Position numbers and translations under genes: made by a program
Part shown: positions 1-13,300 of the stretch, in pieces
Layout: every line of letters begins with the position of its first letter
How positions within the stretch are numbered: position 1 is the first letter of the stretch
NCBI RefSeq assembly: GCF_000972845.2
Contig: NC_040016.1
Coordinates: forward strand, 6,840,701-6,904,700
Source: Larimichthys crocea
Lineage: Eukaryota; Chordata; Actinopteri; Sciaenidae
Reading direction: 5' to 3'
DNA: 64,000 bases
Notes under the pieces: model-generated
The model's input: only the letters and a program-made list of their open reading frames with translations
What the model was told of the DNA's origin: nothing
The model's database searches: none

Positions 1-707
1 CTGGCTCTTTGCACTCTCTCTCCCGCCACCCTCTCTCACTCTTTCCCTCTCTCTCGATGACTCAGGGCAGTGACCGCTCTCAGGACTTTTACTCTCTGCT
101 CCCTGGGTAATGCCAGCTCGGTCCTTAAGGCATCTGTTCATCTGTTAGACATCCACGGTAGTTTGAATCGCTCCAGAGAGGCTGGTCTGTATCACAGACA
201 CCCAGAGAATAGGAAATGCAAGCTACAGCACTATTTCCTGGATACTTTGTCCTCCATTTCAGATTTGTGTCAAGCTCTCACGAGGCTCAGCACTGCTTGT
301 GTTACAGTTCACACAAGGTTTTGGCTGCTTTGCCTTTATTTCTGCTCTGAGCGCCTCAGGGATTCTCATCTAACCCTTCCACATTGCTTCCTTCACGTAG
401 CCGTCCAAATATGCTATTTCTTATTTGCAACATTTAAACTGGATAGTTCATAAGAATAATGCACTCAATAGCAGAAAGTGCACAAAAGAAGGTTATGGTA
501 AAATGTTTTATGTTTTATTGCAAAGCCTTTCTGTGCATGAGAGCGAGGCTGTCATCTGTTTCCTGCTGGACTAAAAGCTGTGCAAAGTCCATAACTACAG
601 TTACTGTACTCCAGAAATACACTGAACCTTCACACAGTTATCTACAGTGGGGAGGGTGTAAAGATCACATAACCTACTGTAAGATGTAAAAATTATGAGA
701 AACAACT

Positions 708-734
708 GCTTCTTCTTCTTCTTCTTCTTCTTCT
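708..734. repeat. (TTC)n microsatellite
   Basis: About nine tandem copies of a TTC trinucleotide are seen directly in the sequence, in intergenic DNA. Confidence 0.9.
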
Positions 735-3700
735 CAGAGACTGTAAAAAAGTCGGAATTTGCAATAGGCAATGCTCCATCTATAGCCAGTGTTTGAAGTC
801 GTCTATTGTGTGCTACAGTAGAAACATGATAGAGCCCCGTTAATCTCACACACTTGACCTATCACATGTGTATGACAGCGTAGATGCATGTACAGTGCAT
901 TCACCTGCACATCTGCATATATATTAGTGTAGCTTTGATGATTGTGTTGGCCTTAATAGCATCTATGGCGCCAGTCTCTGAGGTCTGCCCTCTGGGACCA
1001 TCCATTTGAGAGTTTGCTTACAATACAGAAGTGATGTCGTCACCACCGACTCCGCAATTTGCACGTCTTTGTGTATTTCAACGGCCTCCCCTCCGATTTT
1101 TCTCTCCTATGGGTCAATAAGGGCACATAATGCACTGTGTTTTGTGGCTATAATGTGATTCCCTAGTATCTTGCTGGGAAGATTTTATTAACATGGAAGA
1201 GGGTGAGTGAAGAAGTGTTCTCACTTTGCTCTTTATTAGATTTGGCACACTGCTGCTCGAGCTTTCATGGGAAACTCTTGTTTCAGCACTGTCTCTTATA
1301 ACCTGAAGTCAACCCTGGTGATCAAGCATGAACAAAATACTCAGGCAACATAAGAACTAACAACATTTAAAACAAACAAACAAAGAAAAAAACTGGGGAG
1401 TTTTTAAGCACATAGAGCACAAAGATATGTGATATGGATTTCGTGTAGTTTTATATTTTTGTAGTAAAACTCAACTTTTTTGAGAAGACGATACTGGCAG
1501 AAAAGAGTGCTAACATTCCAACATGTTAAAGCAACACTGCAGAGAGATTAGTATTTTTGTAATTTAGTGCCCCCGTTTTCAGAGTGGAATGCCACTGTGG
1601 TAAAAATGGACGGCTATACACGTGTATTGTTAGAATTATATTACTTATGATCAAAAACTAGTGATTTAACAACGTCAGTCAAACATCAAGCAAAACCAAC
1701 AACATGTGGCATAGCAGCCAGCTAATATTACTTAATACTTCAACAGCAAGAAGCCCGGCTCGGTGTCTGTCTTTCAGCCTTTTATTTCATGAATTTCAAA
1801 AATTCTTGCTCATTCACTCTCTCTTTTTCTCTTCTCAGCTTCATGCGTCAACACCCCCTTCAGTTTTTCCACGTCAGTCATTATGTTCATAGAGGTTGCT
1901 CAGCCAGGTTACACTGTCCGCTTTCCCAGGTCCTGGTTCGAGCACGAGACTGACTTTGTTCCCCGTCAACATTCCCCTGGACCCCGGCCTGAGAATTTCC
2001 TCTTTTTCAGGGTACAAACACTAACACTATAACAACTGCCTCTGGCTATAGATACTTTACTGTCCATCAGGAAACTCTGTAAATCACTAAGAGTGGATCT
2101 GCAGCAGCCAGAGGGCATCAGAGATAAAGCAGAAAACAAAGCAGTTAAATAGTTGGTGGTATGCGACTTAGAGCCATTACGTGTCACACACTTCTTGGAG
2201 GTGATCATACTCGGAACACAAAGTTACATAGTGCAGAAACCTTTAAAACCTGTTTTTTAATGGACGAAAAGTTTCAATGTCGCTTTAATGTTAACAAGCA
2301 TATCCGTATGTATATTTAATCTGATAGCCTCATTTTCCTTTGGCGCCACCCTTAGGTCAGATTAATACTTTTTTCCACACCAGTAATAAGAATCTAAGAA
2401 AGTAAACTTGTCTGTCCATTTTTCAGGATGTGACCTTGTTGAATCAACAGTTTGATGTTGTGAGTTTCATTTTTATCTACAGTCCAAGGACCTATTTTTG
2501 CTCCTGAATGTCATCTTTCCATTTATAATGAATGGAGGAGACCTCCTGCCATTGTCTTCATTTTCTACCCCTCCACCTTCCTTGAACAATTCTTCCTTTG
2601 GGGATAGATTCATTTACCCCAGATTTTCCTGTTTCGTCTTCATTGTTTGTCCTTCCTGAGATATGGGCCCTGTCTGAGTTGATGATTCACCCGGCTTTAC
2701 AGTGCCACTGGGTTCACGTCCTCAACGACGTGCTGTTTCAGCACTGAACCCGCGGGTGAACTAAAATACCATTATCATCACCCCCTCCTCAAACACAGGT
2801 CACTGCCACTGGAAGCTCTACCTTTATGTATCTAACATAATTCTTCCTGGCTTAATGTTTGCACAACTGCTTTGAATGGTCCCTGTTTCACCGTAAATAT
2901 GATTAATGTGTTTTCATTTCATTCAGCCTTGTTGTTACAGTTGTTGGTATAGTAAGAGCTGGTTTTACAGCCTCTCTGGTATACTCCTGCTGCTTCTCAT
3001 TGCTTCAACAATGTTTACCATCTTCCTTGCAGTAATAAAACACAAATGACATGAAAATGGATTGGAAACATATACGTAGCGTACGGTGAGAAACTCCTTG
3101 TAGATCCTGTCTCTTTAAGATCTTGATGGCTTCTCCGCTGCTCCCTTGAGGTCGCTGGCCTTCCTTAGGCCGCCTGCCAACTGCCATGTTACTGTCAAAC
3201 GTTTGCAGAAATGCCAGCAAAGCCATTAGTCTAGACCCTTTTCAAGAGTCAGCAGACTGGACAGCGTGAGCAGCACTGTGATGCACAGAGACAAAGAGTC
3301 TGCCCTTATAAAACTACAAAACACATAACTTTTCCTTCTTTATTTCCTATCACATGCGTTATTGTTCACTTCAGCTCTCCTCCCATCTCCGCTTGTGAGC
3401 TGAGACTACAACCAGACAGGACTGAGATGAGGGTTTGAGGTTATAGAAAACCACCTTTGCGATGGACAATTAACTTTTTGAAATATTACCCTTTGGGTTT
3501 AGTCAGTCATTTTTTAAAATATGTAAGCGTGAAGTCAATTACAGTACCTCCATGTGCCCCCTGGTGCCTCACAGCTGCTTCTTGTATTGTTTTTGTCTCT
3601 TGGGGTGCAGCAGCATCTGGTGGTTGACTGAGGATATGACACTTTGTTTGTAAAATACTGTACTGACTGTCTTTTTTGATTTAGGGAAGTTCACATGTCA

Positions 3701-3979
3701 GATCTTTTTTACCATTATATAATGCTATCTTAATTATTATGTTGTCCTAGCTGTAAAAGTAAAGAAACCTTCCTTTTTCTCTCTATCTGCCTTTATATAT
3801 GGATTTTCTTAAACAAACAATAACCACCATGTAGATGATTTTTCTGGTTTAGTTATGCGCCACACACTGAATTAAAACCATCATTTATTTTCGCCCAGTT
3901 CACTGAGTTTATATTTATTTTACTGGGGATCCTCCTGAGCTTTCCTATGAAAATCCTAGAAATGCACACAGATGGTGAG

Positions 3980-4000
3980 CAGCTGATTAAAGTAATCCCA
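3980..4000 (+). promoter_or_regulatory. Candidate CRX/OTX site upstream of tulp1
   Basis: A TAATCC core (3993-3998) lies next to a second GATTA core (about 3984), roughly 315 bases before the tulp1 start codon. TAATCC is the known core for the photoreceptor homeodomain factors CRX and OTX2, and TULP1 is a photoreceptor gene in vertebrates. Six-base matches occur often by chance, so the assignment rests on position and gene identity only. Confidence 0.3.
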
Positions 4001-4311
4001 GTTGAAGGGTCGGTCATCCTGGTTGTGTGGTAGTCGATGGGGGGACCTGTTGCTTTGTTAAAAATCCTCTTAGAAGTCGGGTCATGTGACCCCTCTGTGG
4101 GCTACAGGATGTGTATGGGTGCTCACAAGCTGCATGGATCACACTGCTGTCTAGAAAAACCAACTGCTTGGTGAGAGGCATGTTTTTTGTATTTATATAC
4201 CTTCACATACATGTTTGAATATTTGCATGTGGTATCCTTGTCAGTACACTGTCCTTCTCATGTTTGCTTATTAGGACCAAAATCTGGATGTAACCTGTTT
4301 ACACATCAGCC

Positions 4312-7300
4312 ATGCCCCTCCACAATCACATCGTGAAAGAGGCCTGGACACAGGAGAGGTATGTCAGTATACAGCAATACACAACTTTGCAAATGTATGT
4401 ACAATCCAAGAGGCCAATTCAGTGTTAGATATCCATTTCTTCTTCCATTAGTCCGACCTGAGGCCTTATGATTTTCTGAATGTTTTTGTCGAGTTGAGTA
4501 TCAAGGGAAAGCTTTGATTGTTGCTGTCAGGCAGACCAATGTAGGTCCCATTCACACCTCCCCCGTGTGACCTGCTGAAGAAGAATGACAATGACACAAG
4601 TGTAAGATGAGAAGCTTTTTACACCTTCTTGGCTACTGACTGCCAAAATATGGGTACTATGTTAAACTATTTACACAGATCCTAGAATTACCTCACAATG
4701 AGCCTTTTATATCTGTAGACACTGTGGTCCACCATGTTAACCTGTTATGTTTCTACAGTAGCCCAGAACGGACAAACTAAATGCTGGATCTAGATTTTAT
4801 GTGTTTTCATGCTATGGAGGAGATGGTGAGGCGAGGGGCCTGCAATCAGCAACAACACAGCTAGATGCCAATAAATCCTAGATATAACTTAATATCTTTG
4901 TGTTTTGGAATATGCAATAAGAATATGCCAACTTGGGTTTTGGACCTTTTTTAACATTTCATGCACCAGACGATCCTTAATGATGAATCAAGAAAATAAT
5001 TGACAGGTTAATCGATATTGAAAATAGTCGTTAGGTACAGCCTCATTCCAGATCAAACATGCAAAACCAAATGATTCAGATTATAAACCATATAGCAAAA
5101 TAAAAGCTTACACTGAAATGACACAAGATGTAAGAACTGATCAAACTGCTATGATACCGAACAACGAAGATAGTAATATTATTGTATTAAATTAATAACA
5201 CATGTTTAGTATGTTGTCATGTATGTATGTTGTTTTTTCCCCCCCAGGATTCAAGACGATGAGGACTCTGATTCAGTTCAGCAGCTCCAAGTTCAGGTAA
5301 ATCTTTTATTTACATTTAGGAGTAGACGTTAGCCACAAATACTAATGACCTACAGTACAATATCTGTACTGAAGCTATTATAAGTATGTTGGATGTAAAC
5401 ATTAGTTCTATGCCTCTGGATAGTGGACACACATGATAAACAAATCTTCTCCCTCCTCCCGAGCTTTTGTTGGTTTGTCCCGTTGACGTGTTCCTACAGA
5501 GCAGATGGCTTTACACATAAATCCTATTAACAACTTTCTGCTGATGGAGACGCAGTGAGTACAGGGCTTTCCCACTCTTTCATTATCTCCGCCGAGAAGC
5601 CTGCTTTTTTATTTTCTAACCTCTAAAGAGAAGCAGTGGTAGCCTAGAAACTGAAGTTGGAGGCCACGCCATGTCTGCAGAGAAGGTAAAAGGGTGGGGT
5701 TGTGGCTTTGTGGATTTTTCTTTTATTGACTTTCAAATTAGATTACTTCTGAGTGTTCATTCAGCTGCGTATTGATGACGTAATGATATTTAGGGAGTGA
5801 GGCCTAAGTCATAACAAAGGTTACTTTAAGAGTCAAATAACAAATTTGCTGTTGTCATACAACAATAATGACTATCCAAGTTTAGGGTAACTGCTCTTTA
5901 TGCAAAGCCCCTCATAGGAAGTGTTTCATCAGAGTAATCAACAAAGACAATATTCAGACTCACTCCAGGCAGCTGCAGCAGGGGGCACCTTCATATCTGT
6001 CATTCAGTTGAATCTCAATTGATGTTTTGTCTCATCTCCCAAGCGATGCATCTGCAAAAGCACGCATGAGGGATTGAAGGCAGTAATCCAAACTACTTAC
6101 AGTGCTGTGGTGACGTCCAAACCAAATGCAACTGCAACGGCACTTCCTTCTTCATGTCACTTCCTTTTTTACTATATTTACTTTGAAAAGTTTCCTTTAT
6201 ATAAATCAGTTCATTTTTAGCTAATCGTCAAACAGATCTTGCATCATCAAATGCAGAAATTAGGTCACTGGGTCCTTTTATACAATAGGTTAAGGTTATT
6301 ATTGGATCATAACTTCATAAATCTGCTCATTAAATTCAAGTCTTGTGAACTGCAGTGATTGGGCAACATGTATGTCATCCAAAATTTATTTGAAACAGCT
6401 CTGGGGCAGCGGCAAGACAAAATAGTTTTGAGGGCAAAAATAACTGTAATGGAAAAAATGCGACAATTAAATGGAAAAATAAAATAAATAAATATGCTCA
6501 TTTAGGTAGGAGGTAAAATTTAATCTGATAAACATTAACACATTTTTACATAACAGTTCATTACAAATGCCAAATCTGCTGTCATTACTCTGAGTTGTGG
6601 ACACAAATAGACTTCCATCATGCAGGATCTACATCTAATAGGATTACCTTTACTGTCTCTACTGGCTGCAATCACACTGACCTCCTTCTGTGTGACTTGG
6701 AGAGTGACACACTGTTCCTGTTAGTTTGTACAAAGGTTTAGTCATCAGACTCCTGTCATATAATAATGTCATAGTGTGAGTAAGAAGACATAAATGGATA
6801 TTGTGTGGTAAAAACAAATGGTCAGACTGCTCAGATGAAAGTTTGTATTGCAGGCGTTCAATAGATAAACAGATAAAGAGTCAGTCCTTTACTTTACGTA
6901 TTGTCCTCAGAGAAGTTTCCTTAGTACTCACCGATACCTGAACAACTTACATAACAGTTAGTATCAGCATAGTATCATTGTTATTACCTCATGCCATGAT
7001 GTTTCAGTCACTTCCTGTATCTAAACCACAAATGATTATTTTTTATTTTTGCACTGATGTGACGATATCCTTTACGTAATTCAATATGAACCACTGACCA
7101 AACAATTACAACAAGTTCTATTTTATACTAGAACAACAGGAGCAATAGTATAACTCATCTAAATATGTTTGTCCTTTCCACCCCATGCTTCACATCTGAC
7201 CTTCTAATGGTGAGTTGTTATTTTTTAATAAAAGGCTCCCAGTTTTTATTTTCATCCAGCGTTTGTCACCTTCTCTCTACTCTCTTGTCCTTCTCTCAAG

Positions 7301-10300
7301 AGTCTCACCTCGAATCTCTTTTGTATCTTTGAAGAAAATCCATAGAAGCCAAAAAAGAAGAAGGAGGAGGCAAATGGCACAACAGAAGCCAAGCTGAATG
7401 GAAAGGAGGCCAAGCCCAAAAAAACAAAGACCAAGAAAAATGAAGATGTATCAGAAGAGGACACTCCTGCCACCCAAAGTGAGGGCTTTAGTGAGAGAAG
7501 CATTTCAAATGACAAACTGTGATATTTGGCATGCCTCTACTTTGATCTAACCACACTCCTTACACCACTTTTACCTCATCGACATTATAGACGGAAAGAA
7601 GGTGAAGAAAAAGAAACCAGAGAAAGATAAAGAACCAGAAAAAGAAAAAGAAAAAGAAAAAGAGAAAGAGCCAAAAAAGAAAGCCAAAAGTGCTCCAAAG
7701 AAGAAGAAAGGTATGTTGTTATTGGTGTGTTAAAACTCGGCAGTATGAAAAAAATAATAGGTAATAAAATGACCTCTTAATTTAAATATATATATTTTAA
7801 ATAAATATGCAGGTTCAGGTTCAGATGACGACAATGATGACGATGATGATGAAGACACCCCCAAAAAGAAGACGAAGAAAAAGACAACAAAGGACACCTC
7901 TCTATCTGCAAGCTCTGCCAAAGAAAAGAAATCTAAATCTAAAGGTGCGTCAAGAAGCAGGAGAACAGTTTTCTACAGGCATTAACAGTGTGATCGAAAC
8001 AGCAGTTATACAGTAAGACCAGACTAATGTTGGTAAGAGGATTAGATGATTTTATTGTGTAATGGTGGGTGAGTGGAAACACTGACTTAGTAGCAATCAG
8101 GCGTCAGGAGTACCTGACCTTAAGTAATCAGCTGTGGAAAATGTCATTAAAACGGCCGTAACATTCAAATCCAGACAATTTTTTACGCAAAAGTTGCAAT
8201 TAGGTGTTTGGCCAGATTTGTCTGTAGCCTTTGTCTGTAGTCTGTAGAGAAAATGATGTCAGACACTTTTGTTTTTCCAAATTGTAGAACACACTCTGTT
8301 TAAGCCCAAGTTATAACCTTGATGAGAATAAGTGAAAACTTCAAAGCACTCAGTAAACCTTGGGTAAAGACATTTGGTCCCCAACTTTTGTCTTGACCAC
8401 TTTTCCCCTTAAAGGACCCATTTTCTATCATTGAGTAAACTGATAACCCCTGAATACGTGGCACCACCATAAGGTTGGTCTGTGTGGTTTTAAATGACAT
8501 GTAGATGGATTGCCAGGTACAGAGATCCATGTTGCCCTCAGGGTAAATAACTTCAGTGATCCCCTGACTTTTCATCTAGTACCATCATCAGGTCAAAATT
8601 TTAATTTGTCCAAAACAAAATACCTGCAAATAATTGTATTCTTATCAGACTTATTGTACTGCATGCCAACTATTCTCAAAGCACCCGGAGTCCAAGTGTG
8701 GCCTCACAGAATCACCAACATGTAGACCAGCCTAGTCCTGAAATATTCATCCAGTACATCCAAACTTAATTGAACTTATCTCGCTAATTTTTTTTTTTTT
8801 TAAACAAACTATGACAAACGTGTTTTACAGTGTGAGAAGCACAACTTCTGATGAGTGTACCTCACTAATTATTACTTTGACTAGACTAAAATTAAGTGAG
8901 ACTCAGTGCTGTGATTTAATTGGGCTATTTATCATTTTAAAAAATGAATGACTGTGTATAGCCCAGAGTGCTGCTTCTCTTTTCTATTACTTTGGTTGGA
9001 TCATGTCCAGAGCTTTTGCCTCTGAGCTGAACTTAACATTTCTCCACCTCAGATCGGCCGACAGTCATTTCAGGAATACCTGCTCTAACTTGAGTCTGTG
9101 GCTCCCTGCTCCTGCTGTAAAGTAAAGTGAAGGAAAGCCAGGTGCTCTGTTTATGGTAACCATGGAAATAGATTTAATTATATTTTATTTCCTTCTGTTT
9201 TATGTGTAGAATAATAAATGATACAGCAAGATGTTCAAAGCATATTTTTAATTCCACCAAAGCTATGAAAGCATTAAAAGCTTGATCATAAAAGTTTGAG
9301 TTAAATTGGCATTTCACTAGTTGTCCAGCTGTTGTTAACTCTAACTGTGCTATATCCAAGCAAAGGGATTACATTTGGTTATTTGGACATCATTCATTAC
9401 TTCTGTCATGTTGTTATTTTTTAAGTTTTCATGATACAACATATCACCTTTAGTGCCATCTATTTAATATGATGAACTATAAAGCTTTTTTAAGGGTCTG
9501 TAATAGAAGAATCGCTCATCATAGTGATAACTGAGAATTATCACTGGCTTTCGCAGTTTCCCTCAGCTCTACAGAGCTTTTTTTTAGCACCTTCAGCTTA
9601 TTGTTTTGGTTTTCTGGCTCAAAGCTTACTTTCTACTTAATCACAGCATCAGTTTCCCAGCACCAAACAGCAGACAGACAAATTAGCTGGTGGACACAGT
9701 TGATTATGTACTGTAACAGCCAAAAAGACAAATAATTTATGTTAGACCAAAAACAGCTACATTGAGATTAGTTAGTTCAAGTTAAAGTTGTGAATTTTAT
9801 TCAAATTATACAGATATTTGCATAATATATGTATTTATAACAGACTGTCACTGTCATAGATAACAAAGTGTGTTAAATCATTAGTCACACTATTTAACAT
9901 TAAGACTAATCAGTCAAACCCTTTTTTACCAGTGACTAGACATATTTTGGGAAATCAGTTTAATGCTAAAGAGCTTACCGAGGCAGATTTTTAACCACAT
10001 GCTTTCAATTCCAGAAATGCATTAATGTCAAACCTGTACAGGGAACATAAACAGCTTTCAGCAGTCAGAAAGAGACACGAGAGCATGTTGGGACTGATTC
10101 GCCATTGTGGAACAAGTTTGAAGAATGAGCTTTGACAGTATCGTGAATGTAATCTAGGTTTTGAGGACACGCGACGTGTGCCATTAGATTTGAACGAGGA
10201 ATTTGGCGCCCTTTACCGAGATATTTTCCAAGCTATGCACTCTCAGCTTTGGCAGTTTGTATCTCTTGCATGCCAGCTTTGACGAAGAGCAGCAGAGCAA

Positions 10301-13300
10301 ATATCTTCAATGTCAGTCTATTCCCAGTGTGCTTCATCTGTTTTTCCCTTGGTCTAAATCACTTTAGCTGTAAAATATATGACCATAAACCTAGCAGCCA
10401 GATATGGGTGAAACCTGAAGCCGTCTAATGTTCCAAAGTGCTCAGAATTTGATGAAACAGCTGGAAGAAAAAGGGAGAGCAAATTTCAAACTGAGCACAC
10501 ATAAAATCAGGATTGAATGCAAAAAATTTGTTCTGCTCTTACAAATCTGTCCCAGTTTCAAATCCATGCTTTCTGACTGATTGCGGATTTGTTTTGCACT
10601 TACTCCATACTTCTTTCGAAGTCCACTTTCTGACACATAAAGGAATTTATTTGCCATTGAAAAAGAGGAATCAGATCACGGAAAGGATTAAATTCCTCAG
10701 TGAATGCTCATATATTCTCCAGTTTGGTATCACATTCAAGGATATCTGACATTTTTGAATTTTGCTTTATGTCTCTCATTTCTCAGACGACAAAGATTCT
10801 GATGGGAAAGAAAAAAAGTCCAAGTCAAAGGAGAAGGACAAGGACAAGAAGAAAGAACCAGCTTCAATGTTCCAGATAAATGGAGAAAAAGACTCAAAAA
10901 GCAAGAAGAAAGGTGATTGATAACCCGTCACATAAAGCTATGGTCTACGCACAGTGACCAGTGTTGTTATTCTAAGAGTTCTTACAAATAAATTCAGTTG
11001 AAATTCAGTTGAAAATCTTTACACCTGTTCCCAAAACAGCTGCCAAATCAGACAGTGATGACAGTGAAGAAGAGACAAAGACAACCAAATCAAAGAAGAA
11101 ATCCACAGCCGGCTCAGCGTCCATGTTCCAAACATCAGGAGACAAGGACAAAGATAAAGACAAAGACAAAGGCAAAGACAAAGACAAGAAGACAAAGAAG
11201 AAAGGCAGGTTTACTGTTAACTTTATCCTCCTTTGCAGTCACTCACAAGTATCTAATGATTTTTGTCTTATGTTTCAGGAAAGGCAGATGATAGCGATGA
11301 TTCTGAGTCCGAAAAAGAGGAAAAATCAAAAAAGAAAAAAGGCAAAGGGAAGAAGAAAAAGGTATTTCAAATCTCACAGTTCACTTTTTAAACAACATTT
11401 CGTTTCAGTGTGAGATAATGTGCATTTACACGTCTTTGCCAGGAGAGATCTCCGTCACCTGAGATTGAATTTGACGACTTGGAGAAGTTTGTGATAGAGC
11501 CAGCTCAGCAGGGCGTGACTGTCAAATGCAGAGTGACTCGAGACCAGAGAGGGATGGATAAGAGCCTCTACCCTCTGTATTACCTTCACCTCGACAATGA
11601 GAAAAAGGTCAGGGGCTTATCATCGTCACAGTTTGATTTAGTTCATAGTTTGTTTGTTTTTCACAGGTATTTCTAATCATATGTTTTGAATTCAGAGAAA
11701 CAGTGATACGTAAATGAGTAGTAGTCATGTATCAACGAGCAAAAATATAGACTTGAGTCAACTTGAGTCACTGTTTGACGACTTAGAACTCAACTTGACA
11801 GAAAATAAATGACTTGTGACATGTGGCCTGACTTGAATGACTTGTCTGTGTTCATTTATAGATAGATTAAAGATGTTCAATACAAATTGTTAATATCGAC
11901 ATTACAAGTGTCTTTGTAACATTTTAAGGACTTGATTTCACTTCTCCAAGAAAAAAAATTACTTAACTTGTTTGACTTGAGCCACATACCTGCATATTTA
12001 AACAAAAACATGTGTACATACGATTGTTCACTCTCTTTAAATCTAACAAGACTGCTTATCTTTTTTATTTTAAATCTTTGTAGACATTCTTGTTGGCTGG
12101 GAGGAAACGAAAGAAAAGTGCAACTTCAAATTACCTCATCTCCATTGACGCCACAGATTTATCAAGAGGTGGAGAGAACTTTGTTGGAAAGTTGAGGTAC
12201 ACTGCACTTCAAAAATCATTCCTGCAGAAATTATACTTATATATTCTTGTAGTGTATTGTTTTTAATTTGTTCATTTGTTATTTAGATCCAATTTAATGG
12301 GGACTAAGTTCACCGTATTTGACAATGCTCTGCATCCAGACAGAGCTCTTCCAGACATGTCTAATGCACGTCAGGAATTAGCAGCTATTATCTATGTAAG
12401 TCATTAGACAACTTGCTATAAATTACCTATATTGCATTTAATTCTGTTACGGGGTACGTTTGATTTTAATGGTTAAACTTGAAAATGGTGATCTCACTTA
12501 TTTCTGGCACCAGGAAACAAACGTCTTAGGAATGAAAGGGCCCAGAAGGATGACGGTCCTCATTCCAGGAATGAGCAAAGAAAACGAGCGAGTACCTTTC
12601 CGACCAAGAAATGTAAGATAAATGTTTTATTCTACTTTATTTTCATTGCTTTGAGTAGAACATAAATAAACGCAGAATAAATAGAATAGAGTCCTGAACA
12701 GAGCAGGTCCCTGGGGGCAATACATCAATTCATAATAAGGGTTTTGTCTGACACACACTCACACAAAAACACTAAATGGTTGCCAAAGAGAAAACTAAAA
12801 TAATAAAATGGGGTGGGGTGTTACATTGCAGGCACTTTTAAATATTTTACATTCTCTTATAGTCTCCAACAGAATTGTTGTGTTTTTGTATGTCTTATAT
12901 GTCTTATTAAATGGTCAGTTCGTCCAAATCACACACACAAAACTCTGTCATGGTAGATGAATTTGGGCAAACATTTTTAAGCTGAGAAAGTGTAATTTCG
13001 TAAAAATTGCGATTATCAAGTTGGCACCTCCAGCTGTGGATATCTTGACTTGTTGATTCATGTGTGTGAACCCATCAGATGACTCATTAGCTAAATCAGG
13101 CATCCCAGACTTCCCTGCAGTGCACAAATTATATTCACAGCTTGATTTGTAGAATGTTGTCTATTTATTATGAGAGCAACACAAAGCCAACTTATAAAAT
13201 CATATTATTTTTTTCTTCTTTTTCGGACTTTTGACAATTCTTCGCAGGACTGTGACGGCTTGTTGATAAGAAACCAGAATAGAAGGATGGAAAATATAAT

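Larger units (their letters stand above)
1..4311. other. Upstream intergenic region with no recognisable gene
   Basis: No open reading frame here resembles a known protein family and no chain of phase-compatible exons could be built on either strand. The first 60 bases are pyrimidine-rich (CT-rich). A short TTC microsatellite lies near 710-734. The right part should contain the tulp1 promoter and 5' UTR, but the transcription start is not visible. In human the gene on this side of TULP1 is FKBP5; I see no FKBP domain coding sequence here. Confidence 0.5.

Noticed and set aside
3005..3226. Minus-strand 73-residue frame near the window start
   Set aside because: No recognisable family and no splice-compatible neighbours.
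5640..5690. Possible extra tulp1 exon ending at a GTAAAA donor near 5686
   Set aside because: Its possible phases do not fit the phase 0-0 slot between 5296 and 7346, and the protein is already full length without it.
7252..7515. Minus-strand frames opposite the tulp1 Lys-rich exons (also 7730-7921 and 11005-11187)
   Set aside because: Phe/Ser/Leu-rich shadows of Lys/Glu/Asp codons on the + strand.
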